64,000 nt of DNA from the NCBI RefSeq assembly GCF_003626535.1, contig NZ_RBAL01000006.1, forward strand, positions 1-64,000. The letters are read 5' to 3'. The notes under the pieces are model-generated. The model saw only the letters and a program-made list of their open reading frames with translations. It was not told the origin of the DNA and did not search any database. The translations under genes and the position numbers were made by a program. Every line of letters starts with the position of its first letter. Positions within the stretch are counted from its first letter, which is position 1. Shown here one piece after another: positions 1 to 8,255 of the stretch. The DNA is from Streptomyces hoynatensis (lineage in GTDB: Bacteria > Actinomycetota > Actinomycetes > Streptomycetales > Streptomycetaceae).

Positions 1-1017
1 GATCAGCGCGGAGGTGTAGAAGACGCGTTGGAGGCGGCGGCTGTATCGCTTGGGCCGGTGCAGGTTGCCGCTGATCTTGCCCGAGTCCCGGGCGGCGGGA
101 GCGACGCCGGCGAATCCGGCGAGCCGGTCGGCGCTGTCGAAGGCGTCCATGTCGCCGCCGGTGGCTGCGATGAATTCGGCGCCGAGCAGGGGCCCGATGC
201 CGGGCATGCTGGCGATCACTTCGGCGTGCCGGTGCTGGCGAAACCGGCCCTCGATGAGTTTGTCGGTCTCGGCGATCTTCTCGTTGAGGGCCATCACCTC
301 CTTCGCGAGGGAGTGCACGACCTGGGCGGTGATCTTCTCGCCGGGGACGGCGGTGTGCTGTTTCTCGGCGGCCTGGACGGCTGCGGCGGCGAGCTGGTCG
401 GCGCCGCGGACCTTGCGGTTGCGCAGCCAGGTGGCAAGCCGCTTGACGCCCGTGCGGCGGATGGCGGCCGGTGTCTGGTAGCCCGTCAGCAGTACCAGCG
501 GGCCGGCGTTGCCGAGGTCGAGTTCGCGTTCCAGACCGGGGAAGATCCCGGTCAGGTGGCCGCGGAGCCGGTTGATGGCTCTCGTGCGGTCGTCGGCGAG
601 GTCGCGGCGGCGACTGGTGAGGACCTTCAGTTCGGTGACCAGTTCGTCTCCGGTCCGCAGGGGCATCAGGTCGCGGCGGACGCGGGCCTGGTCGGCGATG
701 ATCGCGGCGTCCTTGGCGTCGGTCTTGCCGTCGCCGCGGTAGCCCTCGGAGGCGCGGTTGACGGCCCGGCCGGGGATGTAGAGCAGGTGCTGGCCGTGGT
801 TGAGCAGGACCGCGATCACGAGGCCGGCCCCGCCGTCGGCCAGGTCGATGCCCCAGGCCGTCACCTCGCCCAGGTCCAGGACATCGCCAAGAAGCTTCAG
901 CAGCTCGGTCTCATCGTTGGCCACCCGACGGGACAGCAGCCGCTTGCCGGTGTCGTCGATCACCACACAGTGGCGGTGGGTCTTCCCGGCGTCGATGCCG
1001 GCCCAGATCGCTGTCAC
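1..1017 (-). CDS. IS110-family transposase (RuvC-like DEDD recombinase), 3' end outside window
   Basis: The reverse strand is open from the GTG at 1017 to the window edge, giving 339 codons against about 400 in full-length relatives. The protein starts VTAIWAGIDAGKTH, the first acidic motif of the DEDD/RuvC-like domain, and continues with KTDAKDA near residue 100. The C-terminal Transposase_20 region is visible as SMPGIGPLLGAEF, then LAGFAGVAP and RPKRYSRRLQ. GGAGAGG lies just upstream of the GTG. IS110 recombinases insert the circular element at sites chosen by an element-encoded bridge RNA. Nothing shows an inactivating lesion in the visible part. A same-sized open frame on the plus strand is its antisense shadow. 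Confidence 0.93.
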   Translation of the reverse strand, partial: MTAIWAGIDAGKTHRHCVVIDDTGKRLLSRRVANDETELLKLLGDVLDLGEVTAWGIDLADGGAGLVIAVLLNHGQHLLYIPGRAVNRASEGYRGDGKTDAKDAAIIADQARVRRDLMPLRTGDELVTELKVLTSRRRDLADDRTRAINRLRGHLTGIFPGLERELDLGNAGPLVLLTGYQTPAAIRRTGVKRLATWLRNRKVRGADQLAAAAVQAAEKQHTAVPGEKITAQVVHSLAKEVMALNEKIAETDKLIEGRFRQHRHAEVIASMPGIGPLLGAEFIAATGGDMDAFDSADRLAGFAGVAPAARDSGKISGNLHRPKRYSRRLQRVFYTSALI

Positions 1018-1050
1018 TCGCCTCTCCACAGGTCGGTGTTCGTACAGGTA

Positions 1051-1219
1051 CCACGGACGACCTCGCTGTCGAGTCCCTACTGAGCGATCAGTGCCGCAAT
1101 TCCTCATGAGCAGCCGAGTCGTCGTGGGGGCCCGGCGGCGAATCGCAGTCAGCCACGGACGGCAGAGAGCTGAAAGCCACACCCGGGCCCCCTGGGTGAG
1201 CCAACCCTACGAATGGCTC
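1051..1219 (-). ncRNA. candidate IS110 bridge RNA
   Basis: Read on the minus strand, the transposase leader contains three consecutive hairpins. The first pairs 1214-1219 with 1198-1203 around a 10-base loop. The second pairs 1183-1192 with 1126-1135, ten perfect pairs around a 47-base loop. The third pairs 1115-1127 with 1051-1065, thirteen pairs with two single-base bulges, and has a small inner hairpin at 1079-1092. The small 5' hairpin, two large guide loops and total of about 169 bases fit the bridge RNAs known from IS110 elements (IS621 about 177). The large arms overlap by two bases, so one must be trimmed. Assigning the loops as target-binding and donor-binding is inference from their order. 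Confidence 0.6.
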
Positions 1220-1344
1220 GCTCATCCCGATCAACAAGGTAGGGAGAGCTGAGCGGTGCCCACCGCCGTACCCCGCCGTCGCCGGGCCCCGGCCCTGCCC
1301 GCGCGTCGTCCGCATGGCGCTCTTGATGGACAAGTTCTGTCGTC

Positions 1345-1611
1345 ATGCATGGACGAGATTTGTCTATAGAGATGGACATCGACGAGGGCTCGTTCGAACT
1401 GGTGATGCGTCCGGCGGACGCCGCCATGGCCGCAGCCATCATCGAAGCGGAGAGGACCAGAGAGGAGGCAGAGCAGGCCGCGGCAAGGGCGCGCAAGGCT
1501 TTGGCCGCCGCGGCCAGGGAACTCACCAAGAAGGTCACGGTGAGAGATGCGGGCGCCATGCTGCACGTCTCTCATCAGCAGATCGCAAAGCCGGCGCCGA
1601 AAGGGAGCTGA
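1345..1611 (+). CDS. small coiled-coil / helix-turn-helix-like protein
   Basis: The product is 88 residues. An acidic start (MDIDEGSFELVMRPADA) is followed by an Ala/Glu/Arg-rich helix (about residues 30-60) likely to form a coiled coil. A C-terminal stretch, VTVRDAGAMLHVSHQQIAK, resembles the recognition helix of small DNA-binding proteins. A second ATG at 1372 (MDIDEG) is an equally good start. I recall similar small Streptomyces proteins, but no function is known to me. It lies just outside the predicted IS110 boundary and reads toward the PAP2 gene. It could be an antitoxin-like regulator, though no toxin partner is visible here. Confidence 0.6.
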   Translation: MHGRDLSIEMDIDEGSFELVMRPADAAMAAAIIEAERTREEAEQAAARARKALAAAARELTKKVTVRDAGAMLHVSHQQIAKPAPKGS

Positions 1612-1737
1612 ACAACGGGGCGATGGTCCGCGGACGCGCCGCGAGACCACCGGTCCCGGAAGCCGCCGGGCGCATTCTTGCCCGGCCGCTCCCTCGCCCC
1701 GCACACCGGTGGCCGGCCGCGACTCGGGACCAGGTGG

Positions 1738-2661
1738 CTAGGTGCCGTCGGGGCGGGTGTTTTCCGGGGGAGTCTCGCCTGGGGCCGGCTCGCCCGGCTG
1801 CCGCGTCACCTCGCGCGGCAGCCGCCACCACCACCGCCCGTACCAGAGCCGGGAGACGGTGAAGCCGAAGGCCACGCAGGCCAGGCCGCCGACCGCGTCC
1901 AGCCAGAAGTGGTTCGCGGTCGCGACGATGACCAGCAGGGTCACGGGCGGGTAGAGCGCGCCGAGCACCTTCAGCCACAGCGGCCTGGCGAGCAGGACCA
2001 GCGCGATCGCGCACCAGACCGACCAGCCGATGTGCATCGAGGGCATCGCCGCGTACTGGTTGGACACCGAGGCCGCCGCGGTGTCCTTCGTGGCCAGCGA
2101 GCCCCAGGTGTGGTGCACGGTGGAGGTGTCGATGAAGTGGCCGCCCTCTATCAGCCGCGGCGGGGCCAGCGGGTAGAAGTAGAAGCCGACGAGGGCGATC
2201 GCCGTGGTCGCGAACAGCGCCGTCCTGGCCGCGCCGTAGCGGCCGGGGTGGCGGCGGAAGAGCCACACGAGGACCGCGATGGTGACCAGGAAGTGCAGCG
2301 TCGCGTAGTAGTAGTTCATGGGGACGATCAGCCAGTCGACCTTCGCCAGCGCGTGGTTGACCGCGCGTTCGAAGTCGAGGCCGAGGTGGCCCTGGAGGCG
2401 CCAGATGTCCCTGGCGTGGTCCTGGGCCTGCGCCACGCGCTCGGGGGCGGCGTTGCGGATGAGGGAGTAGACGCCGTAGCTGACGGCGATCAGGAGCAGT
2501 TCGAACCAGATCCTGGGGCGGGAGGGGGTACGCAGCCGGCGAAGCCTTCCCCGGGGACCGGGCGCGGCCTCGGCCTTTCGATCGCTCACAAGCCCTGCCG
2601 TCTTCTTCCGCGCCGTCTCCGGCCTCGCGCCGGTCTCCGCCCTCGTGCCCGTCTCCCCCAT
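1738..2661 (-). CDS. PAP2-superfamily membrane phosphatase / phosphotransferase
   Basis: The 307-residue protein has a charged cytosolic N-terminus (about 50 residues) followed by five or six membrane segments. The PAP2_3-type motifs are visible: PSMHIGWSVW around residue 210 and ATANHFWLDAVGG around 255, which supply the catalytic histidines and aspartate. This subgroup is related to fungal inositol-phosphorylceramide synthase and to bacterial lipid phosphatases, so it probably acts on a lipid phosphate at the outer face of the membrane. The substrate cannot be told. The C-terminus is Pro/Glu-rich. It starts at an ATG (2659-2661) with no strong ribosome site and stands alone between the small gene and the broken hydrolase. 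Confidence 0.85.
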   Translation of the reverse strand: MGETGTRAETGARPETARKKTAGLVSDRKAEAAPGPRGRLRRLRTPSRPRIWFELLLIAVSYGVYSLIRNAAPERVAQAQDHARDIWRLQGHLGLDFERAVNHALAKVDWLIVPMNYYYATLHFLVTIAVLVWLFRRHPGRYGAARTALFATTAIALVGFYFYPLAPPRLIEGGHFIDTSTVHHTWGSLATKDTAAASVSNQYAAMPSMHIGWSVWCAIALVLLARPLWLKVLGALYPPVTLLVIVATANHFWLDAVGGLACVAFGFTVSRLWYGRWWWRLPREVTRQPGEPAPGETPPENTRPDGT

Positions 2662-2828
2662 GGCCCCACAGTCTGCCAGAGGTCACCCGGGCGACCTGAT
2701 CAACCTCCGGGCGCGGCCGGTCCGCAACCCGGGGCCCGGCCGGCCGGACGCGGGGGACGGGAGCCCGAGGAAGGACGGGAGACGGTGCGGGAGACGAGCG
2801 GGGGACGGGCGGGCGTGGCCGGTGTGGT

Positions 2829-3559
2829 TCAGGAGACGGCCGCGTCGAGGCAGCGGGCGAGTTCCGCGGGCGCCGAGAGCATCGGCCAGTGCCCCGTGGG
2901 CAGGTCGAAGCGCCGCCACGGCGGCTGGTGGAGAGCCGCCAGCATCGGCACCCCGGCGTCCAGCAGCCCCGTGAAGTCGCGGCAGGCGACCAGGACCCGG
3001 TCCACGCCGGCGCCGAACTCGGCCGGAGCGGCGAGTGGGTGTAGGTGCCGAACGGCTGCGGGGTGGCCCGCGCGTACAGCGCGTCGAGCAGGCCCTCGTC
3101 GAGCCCGTCCAGGCTGCCCGATCCGCCCAGTTCCTCGCGCGGCGGCATCGGCAGCCGCCGGCCCGGGCCGGCGGCGGAGACCTGCCGGCGCAGCCCCTCG
3201 GCCGCCTCGGCCGGCATCAGGTCAAGCATGCTCATGCCCGCCGAGAAGGGCGCGCTGTCCACGTAGATCACGCGCGCCAGCCGGTCGCCGAGGCGCCCGG
3301 CCGCCCCGGTGACCGGGGCGGCGGCGTAGCTGTGGGCGACCAGCGTGACCTCCCGCGGGCCGGCCTGCCCGGCGGCCTCGACGATGTCCGCGATGTGCGT
3401 GTCGAGGTCCGTCTCCGGCCCGCCCTGCCCGGCGCGTTCGGCCAGGCCGGTCAGCGTCAGCGGCAGCGCGGTGTGGCCGCGTTCCCGCAGGGCGCGGGCG
3501 GTGTCCTCCCACGCCCACGCGCCGAGCCAGGCTCCGGGAACGAGTACGAAGGTGGCCAT
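2829..3559 (-). pseudogene. alpha/beta-fold hydrolase, frameshifted
   Basis: The N-terminal part (MATFVLVPGAWLGAW, then LVAHSYAAAP with the nucleophile serine) reads in one frame from the ATG at 3559 to about 3030. The rest, with GVDRVLVACRDFTGLLDAG and the terminal LPTGHWPMLSAPAELA that carries the catalytic histidine, reads in a second frame down to the TGA at 2829. The total of 731 bases is one short of 244 codons, so a single-base loss at 3020-3033 explains it. Otherwise both halves look intact, so this is either a recent mutation or a sequence error. The family comprises small esterase-like enzymes. It is divergent from the HTH-WYL regulator, which probably controls it. Confidence 0.8.
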
Positions 3560-3608
3560 GTGGATCTCCCCTGGTCAGGTGCCGTTGCCAAGGAGCGTAG
3601 AGTCCATA

Positions 3609-3627
3609 CAGGACAGTTTCCGTCCTG
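3609..3627. promoter_or_regulatory. palindromic operator candidate between hydrolase and WYL regulator
   Basis: CAGGAC and GTCCTG form a perfect 6-base inverted repeat around a 7-base spacer, in the middle of the 97-base divergent gap. Small divergent gaps beside HTH-WYL regulators often carry the regulator's own operator. The assignment is inferred from position and symmetry only. Confidence 0.45.
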
Positions 3628-3656
3628 AGTTTCCCGCCCAATCTGCCGAGTGATCC

Positions 3657-4631
3657 ATGTCGCATCCCCTGACCCGCGTGCTGACCCTGCTGGAGCTCCT
3701 CCAGTCGCGCGCCAGGCTCACCGGGGCGGAGCTGGCCGCCCGCCTGGGCACCGACGTCCGCACGGTGCGCCGCTACGCCGCCCACCTGCGGGAACTGGGC
3801 ATCCCCGTGGAGGCCGAGCGCGGCCGTTACGGCGGCTACCGGCTGGCCCGCGGATACCGGATGCCGCCCCTGGTCCTCACCAACGACGAGGCGCTCGCCG
3901 TCGTCCTCGGCCTGCTCGCCGCGGACCGCCTGGGCATGGCCACGGCCGCGCCGGCCGGCGCCGGCGCCCTGGCGAAGATCGAGCGGGTGCTCCCGCAGTC
4001 CCTGCGGGAGCCGCTGGCCGCCATGCGGGAGACCCTCTCGTTCACCGCCGTCGCCGTCCCGGGGCAGGCCCCGGGCACGGGCGTCCTGCTGGAACTGGCC
4101 CGGGCCTCCCGGGCCCGCACCACCGTCGCCCTCAGCCACGTGTCCTGGCGCGGCGAGCAGACCGAACGCGAACTCGACCCGTACGGCGTGGTGTTCCACA
4201 CCGGCCGCTGGTACGTCGTGGGCCACGACCACCTCCGCGGGGAGCTGCGGACCTTCCGCATCGACCGCATCGCCTCCGTCACCCCGGGGACCCGCGGGTT
4301 CACCGCCCCGGACGGCTTCGACCCCGTCGCCCACCTGACCGCGAACCTGGCCCGGGGGACCTACCGCTGGGAGGTGGAGGCGACGATCCACGGCCCCCTC
4401 GACGCGGTCGCCCGCCGGCTGCCCGGCCCGGCGGTGAGCCTCACCGCGGGCCCCGGCGGCGTCCTGCTGCGCGCGTGGGCCGAACGGCTGGAGGACATGG
4501 CCCACCTGCTGGCCTCCCTGGAGTGGCCCTTCACCGTCCACCGCCCGGGCGAACTGCGGGAGGAACTGCTGCGGCTGGCGGACCGGCTCGCCGAGACCGC
4601 CCGGCGGGAGCCGGGGGAGCCGCCCCGGTAG
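3657..4631 (+). CDS. HTH-WYL (YafY-family) transcriptional regulator
   Basis: The protein is 324 residues. An N-terminal HTH_11 domain (LTGAELAARLGTDVRTVRRYAAHLREL, residues about 20-45) is followed by the GRYGGYRLARGYRMPP beta-wing. A WYL ligand-sensing domain sits around residues 140-210 (RWYVVGHDHLRGELRTFRIDRI). The C-terminal WCX-like part runs to residue 320. The gene is divergent from the alpha/beta hydrolase and shares a gap with a clear palindrome, so local control of that gene is likely. Proteins of this type bind nucleotides or small ligands, and the effector here is unknown. The start ATG is the first in frame. Confidence 0.88.
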   Translation: MSHPLTRVLTLLELLQSRARLTGAELAARLGTDVRTVRRYAAHLRELGIPVEAERGRYGGYRLARGYRMPPLVLTNDEALAVVLGLLAADRLGMATAAPAGAGALAKIERVLPQSLREPLAAMRETLSFTAVAVPGQAPGTGVLLELARASRARTTVALSHVSWRGEQTERELDPYGVVFHTGRWYVVGHDHLRGELRTFRIDRIASVTPGTRGFTAPDGFDPVAHLTANLARGTYRWEVEATIHGPLDAVARRLPGPAVSLTAGPGGVLLRAWAERLEDMAHLLASLEWPFTVHRPGELREELLRLADRLAETARREPGEPPR

Positions 4632-4701
4632 CCGGCGCGTCCCGGTCGGGAACAGGCGGCCGGGAGGGAGGCCGCGGAGAGGAAGGCGGCCGGCGGTGGG
4701 C

Positions 4702-5730
4702 TCAGCCGGGGTGATCGGCGGGCGCGGCGGCCGTGGAGCCGCGCACCACCAGCTCCGGCATGAACACGAACTCGCTGTGCGGGGCCGGGGTGCCGGCGAT
4801 CTCTTCGAGCAACGCCCGCACCGCGGCCTGCCCCATGGCGGGCACCGGCTGCCTGATCGTGGTCAGCGGCGGGTCGGTGAAGGCGATCAGCGTGGAGTCG
4901 TCGAAGCCGATGACCGAGAAGCGCTCGGGCACCGCCACGCCCCGCCGGCGCGCCGCCCTGATCGCGCCGAGCGCCATCATGTCGCTGGCGCAGATGACGG
5001 CGGTGCAGGAGCGGTCGAGCAGGGCGGCCGCCGCGGCCTGGCCGCCCTCCAGGGTGAACAGCGAGTGCTCGATCAGCCGCTTGGCCTCCTCCTCGGCCAT
5101 CCCGAGCTCCTCCCGGCAGGCCTGCAGGTAGCCCTCGATCTTGCGCCGCACGGGCACGAACCTGGCCGGGCCCAGGGCGAGTCCGATCCGCCGGTGCCCG
5201 AGCGAGGCGAGGTGGGTGAGGGCCAGCCGCATCGCCGCCCGGTCGTCCGGCGAGACGAAGGGCGCGTTGACCTTGGGGGAGAAGCCGTTGACCAGGACGA
5301 AGGGCACGCCGTTGCCCCGCAGCCGCTCGTAGCGCTCCGTGTCGGCGGTGGTGTCGGCGTGCAGCCCCGAGATGAAGATGATCCCCGCGACCCCGCGCTC
5401 GACCAGCATCCCGGTCAGCTCGTCCTCCGTCGAGCCGCCCGGGGTCTGCGTGGCGAGCACCGGGGTGTATCCCTGCCGGGTGAGGGCCTGGCAGATGACC
5501 TGGGCGAAGGCCGGGAAGATCGGATTCTCCAACTCCGGCGTGATCAGGCCCACCAGACCCGCGCTGCGCTTCTGCAGCCGCGCGGGCCGCTCGTAGCCCA
5601 GCAGGTCGAGGGCGGCAAGCACGGACTCGCGGGTGGCCGTGGCGACGCCCGGTTTGCCGTTCAGCACGCGGCTGACGGTCGCTTCGCTGACCCCCGCCTG
5701 GGCTGCGATGTCAGCTAGCCGTGCGGTCAC
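4702..5730 (-). CDS. malR: LacI-family repressor of the maltose operon (MalR)
   Basis: The 342-residue protein has an N-terminal LacI HTH (RLADIAAQAGVSEATVSRVL, residues 4-23) with hinge NGKPGVA. A periplasmic-binding-protein-like sugar domain follows (GLITPELENPIFPAFAQVI, VIGFDDSTLIAFTDPPLTTI). The gene is divergent from malE and shares a 249-base intergenic region with it. In Streptomyces, MalR represses malEFG and is released by maltose or maltodextrin. The start is the GTG at 5728-5730, which places the HTH at the usual distance. A close paralogue lies at 10981-11994, at the other end of the operon. Confidence 0.9.
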   Translation of the reverse strand: MTARLADIAAQAGVSEATVSRVLNGKPGVATATRESVLAALDLLGYERPARLQKRSAGLVGLITPELENPIFPAFAQVICQALTRQGYTPVLATQTPGGSTEDELTGMLVERGVAGIIFISGLHADTTADTERYERLRGNGVPFVLVNGFSPKVNAPFVSPDDRAAMRLALTHLASLGHRRIGLALGPARFVPVRRKIEGYLQACREELGMAEEEAKRLIEHSLFTLEGGQAAAAALLDRSCTAVICASDMMALGAIRAARRRGVAVPERFSVIGFDDSTLIAFTDPPLTTIRQPVPAMGQAAVRALLEEIAGTPAPHSEFVFMPELVVRGSTAAAPADHPG

Positions 5731-5843
5731 AGTTCCGGACTGTACCTGCCGTGGACTGCGCTGCCCACCGGGCTGGGCAAACAGTACCGAGATGTATGAA
5801 TTTCACGCCTGTCATCCCACATGTGACGACCACCAGGCGGGCT

Positions 5844-5864
5844 CTTGCTGAAATTTGCCGCAAG
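5844..5864. promoter_or_regulatory. inverted repeat upstream of malE, candidate MalR operator
   Basis: CTTGC and GCAAG are separated by 11 bases in the malR-malE gap, 115 bases ahead of the malE ATG. From memory, Streptomyces MalR sites contain CTTGC/GCAAG half-sites, so this is the best candidate in the gap. A further CAAGG/CCAAGG pair follows at once (5861-5875). The link to MalR is inference. Confidence 0.45.
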
Positions 5865-5979
5865 GTCTTTCCAAGGTGGGGGCGCGCTGTTACGTTCCTG
5901 GACGGTCCGGCGCCGCAGCGGCGCGGCGCAGCGGGTGGCCAGACCGCCCGAACCGGGCGCAATCCATGGAGGAGTTGAC

Positions 5980-7233
5980 ATGCGGCGCAGCATAGGAACG
6001 ACGGCCGTGGTCGCGGCGCTGGCCTTCGTCGCAACGGCTTGCGGCAGCGACGGCGACGAGGCCGGAGGCGGCGGCGCGGACGGGGAGCTCTCCGGAACCG
6101 TCACCTTCTGGGACACCTCGAACGAGACCGAGGCCGAGGTCTTCGAGGCCGTCGCAAGGGATTTCGAGAACATGCACCCCGGCGTCACCGTCGACTACGT
6201 GAACGTGGGCTTCGACGACGCGCAGAACCGGTTCAAGAACGCCGCCGCCGCCAACGAGGCACCGGACGTGATGCGCACCGAGGTCGCCTGGGTGGCCGAC
6301 TTCGCCAGCCTCGGCTACCTCTACCCGCTCGACGGCACCGCCGCCGTCGAGAACCAGGAGGACTTCCTCGACGAGGCGTGGACCAGCACCCAGTACGAGG
6401 GGGAGACCTACGCCGTCCCGCAGGTCACCGACACCCTCGCCCTCTTCTACAACAAGTCCCTGCTGACCGAGGCCGGGGTCGAGGTGCCGCAGAGCCTGGA
6501 CGAGATCGAGCAGTCCCAGGCCGCGTTCGAGGACATCGGCACCACCCCGCTGTACGTGCGCGGCGACGACCCGTACTGGTTCCTGCCCTTCCTGTACGGC
6601 GAGGGCGGGGACATGGTCGACGCCGAGGCCCACGAGGTCACCATCGACGACGAGGCCGGGGTCGCCGCCTTCTCCCGCATGCAGGAGCTGGTCGACTCGG
6701 GCGCCGCCATCACGGACACCAGCGACGGCTGGGAGAACATGATGTCCGCCTTCGCCGACGGCGACGTGGCCATGATGATCAACGGCCCCTGGGCCATCGC
6801 CGACGCCACCGCCGCCCTCGGCGAGGACCTCGGCGTCGCCGCCGTCCCGGCCGGCGGCCAGGCCCAGGCCGCGCCCCTGGGCGGCTGGGACTACGGCGTC
6901 TACGCCGGCACCCCGGACGCCGACGCCTCCTTCGAGTTCGTCCGCTACATGAGCTCCGCCGAGACCCAGGCCCGCATCACCGGCGAACTGAGCCTCCTGC
7001 CCACCCGCGCCTCGGTCTACGAGGAGCCCTCCGTCGCGGGCAACGAGATGGTGCAGTTCTTCAAGCCCGCCGTCGACGTCGCCCACGAACGCCCCTGGAT
7101 CCCCCAGGCCCAGTCGCTCTTCGAGCCGCTCCAGATCTCCATCGAGGCGATGCTGACCGGCTCCGCCTCCCCCGAGGAGGCGGCCGGCGACACCGGCGAC
7201 GCCTACCGCGAACTCCTCGAAGACTGGCAGTGA
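5980..7233 (+). CDS. malE: maltose/maltodextrin ABC transporter, substrate-binding lipoprotein MalE
   Basis: The 417-residue protein begins with a lipoprotein signal (basic MRRS, then a hydrophobic stretch ending FVATAC, with the Cys at about residue 22) and an acidic Gly-rich linker. The mature part is a family 1 extracellular solute-binding protein: GTVTFWDTSNETEAE, DVMRTEVAWVADFASLGYL, FYNKSLLTEAGVEVP, GDVAMMINGPWAI. It captures maltose or maltodextrins outside the membrane for MalFG. The ATG at 5980 is chosen because GGAGGAG (5968-5974) lies just ahead and because it starts the signal peptide. The frame is open further upstream, but that part lacks signal-like sequence. It is first in the mal operon. 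Confidence 0.93.
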   Translation: MRRSIGTTAVVAALAFVATACGSDGDEAGGGGADGELSGTVTFWDTSNETEAEVFEAVARDFENMHPGVTVDYVNVGFDDAQNRFKNAAAANEAPDVMRTEVAWVADFASLGYLYPLDGTAAVENQEDFLDEAWTSTQYEGETYAVPQVTDTLALFYNKSLLTEAGVEVPQSLDEIEQSQAAFEDIGTTPLYVRGDDPYWFLPFLYGEGGDMVDAEAHEVTIDDEAGVAAFSRMQELVDSGAAITDTSDGWENMMSAFADGDVAMMINGPWAIADATAALGEDLGVAAVPAGGQAQAAPLGGWDYGVYAGTPDADASFEFVRYMSSAETQARITGELSLLPTRASVYEEPSVAGNEMVQFFKPAVDVAHERPWIPQAQSLFEPLQISIEAMLTGSASPEEAAGDTGDAYRELLEDWQ

Positions 7234-7245
7234 GCGGGCCCGGCC

Positions 7246-8253
7246 ATGGCTGACGCTGTCAACTCCCTGCCGGGGGCGGTGCGGACCGCGGAACCCCGCG
7301 CCCCCCGCCCCGCCCCGGCCCGCTCGCCCGGGCGGCTGCGCCACCGGCTGGCGACCTACTGGTACGCCTGGGCGATGGTGGCCCCCGTGGTGGCCGTGAT
7401 CGCCGCCATCGTCGGCTGGCCCCTGGTCCGCGGCGTCTACCTCTCCCTCACCGACGCGGACGAGTCCAACGTCGAACGCCACATCGGCGTCAACCGGATC
7501 GAGGCCAGCTACGAGTTCGTCGGCCTGGACAACTACCGCGCGATCCTCCGGGACGGCGACTTCTGGGACCGCCTCGGCTGGACCGCGCTGTGGACCGTGT
7601 CCTGCGTCGCCCTCACCTTCCTCACCGGACTCGGGCTCGCCGTCCTGCTCAACCGCACCTTCCGCGGGCGCGCCGTCTACCGGATGGTGCTGGTCCTGCC
7701 CTGGGCCATCCCGGCCTTCGTCTCGGTCTTCGCCTGGCGGATGCTCTTCAACGAGCGCAACGGCATCCTCAACTCCCTGCTGGAGGACGGCGGCATCGAC
7801 GCGGTCCCCTGGCTGTCCGACCCCACCTGGGCCAAGGCCGCCGTGGTCGCCGTCAACGTCTGGCTCGGCGTCCCCTTCATGCTGATCGCCATGCTCGGCG
7901 CCCTGCAGTCCATCCCGGCCGAGCAGTACGAGGCCGCCGAGGTGGACGGGGCGAGCCCCTGGCAGCGCTTCCGTTACGTCACGCTGCCGGGCGTCCGCCC
8001 GGTCGCGATGACCGTGGTCCTGCTCAGCACGATCTGGACCTTCAACATGTTCCCGGTGATCTTCCTGCTGACCCACGGCGGCCCCGCGGGGGCCACCGAC
8101 ATCATGGTGACCGAGGCATACCGGCTCGCCTTCGTCACCAGCCCCAGGGACTTCGCGAACTCCGCCGCCTGGGGCGTGCTCATCCTGCTGCTGCTCGTGC
8201 TCTTCGCGATCGCCTACCGCAGGGCGCTGCGCAGGCAAGGGGAGGTGTGGTGA
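7246..8253 (+). CDS. malF: maltose ABC transporter permease MalF
   Basis: The protein is 335 residues. A Pro/Arg-rich cytosolic N-terminus of about 35 residues is followed by six membrane helices. The binding-protein-dependent permease motif EAAEVDGASPWQRFRYVTLPGV (around residues 226-247) is the loop that docks the ATPase. No ATPase gene is in the operon. Streptomyces sugar importers commonly share the MsiK ATPase encoded elsewhere, and that is inferred here. The gene starts 12 bases after malE and its TGA overlaps the possible GTG start of malG, so translation is probably coupled. Confidence 0.92.
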   Translation: MADAVNSLPGAVRTAEPRAPRPAPARSPGRLRHRLATYWYAWAMVAPVVAVIAAIVGWPLVRGVYLSLTDADESNVERHIGVNRIEASYEFVGLDNYRAILRDGDFWDRLGWTALWTVSCVALTFLTGLGLAVLLNRTFRGRAVYRMVLVLPWAIPAFVSVFAWRMLFNERNGILNSLLEDGGIDAVPWLSDPTWAKAAVVAVNVWLGVPFMLIAMLGALQSIPAEQYEAAEVDGASPWQRFRYVTLPGVRPVAMTVVLLSTIWTFNMFPVIFLLTHGGPAGATDIMVTEAYRLAFVTSPRDFANSAAWGVLILLLLVLFAIAYRRALRRQGEVW

Positions 8254-8255
8254 CC

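Larger units (their letters stand above)
1..1248 (-). mobile_element. IS110-family insertion sequence, left-end portion (partial)
   Basis: The element holds an IS110-type transposase read on the minus strand, plus about 230 bases of noncoding sequence upstream of it. The far end lies beyond the window start. The near boundary is inferred. Two guide-like segments of the predicted bridge RNA converge on a CT within 1245-1248, so host sequence probably begins at about 1247-1249. As is usual for IS110, I see no terminal inverted repeats or target duplication. The boundary could be off by a few bases. Confidence 0.8.

Noticed and set aside
28..1083. Long plus-strand open frame over the IS110 transposase
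   Set aside because: It is the antisense shadow. The minus strand carries clear transposase motifs across the same bases.
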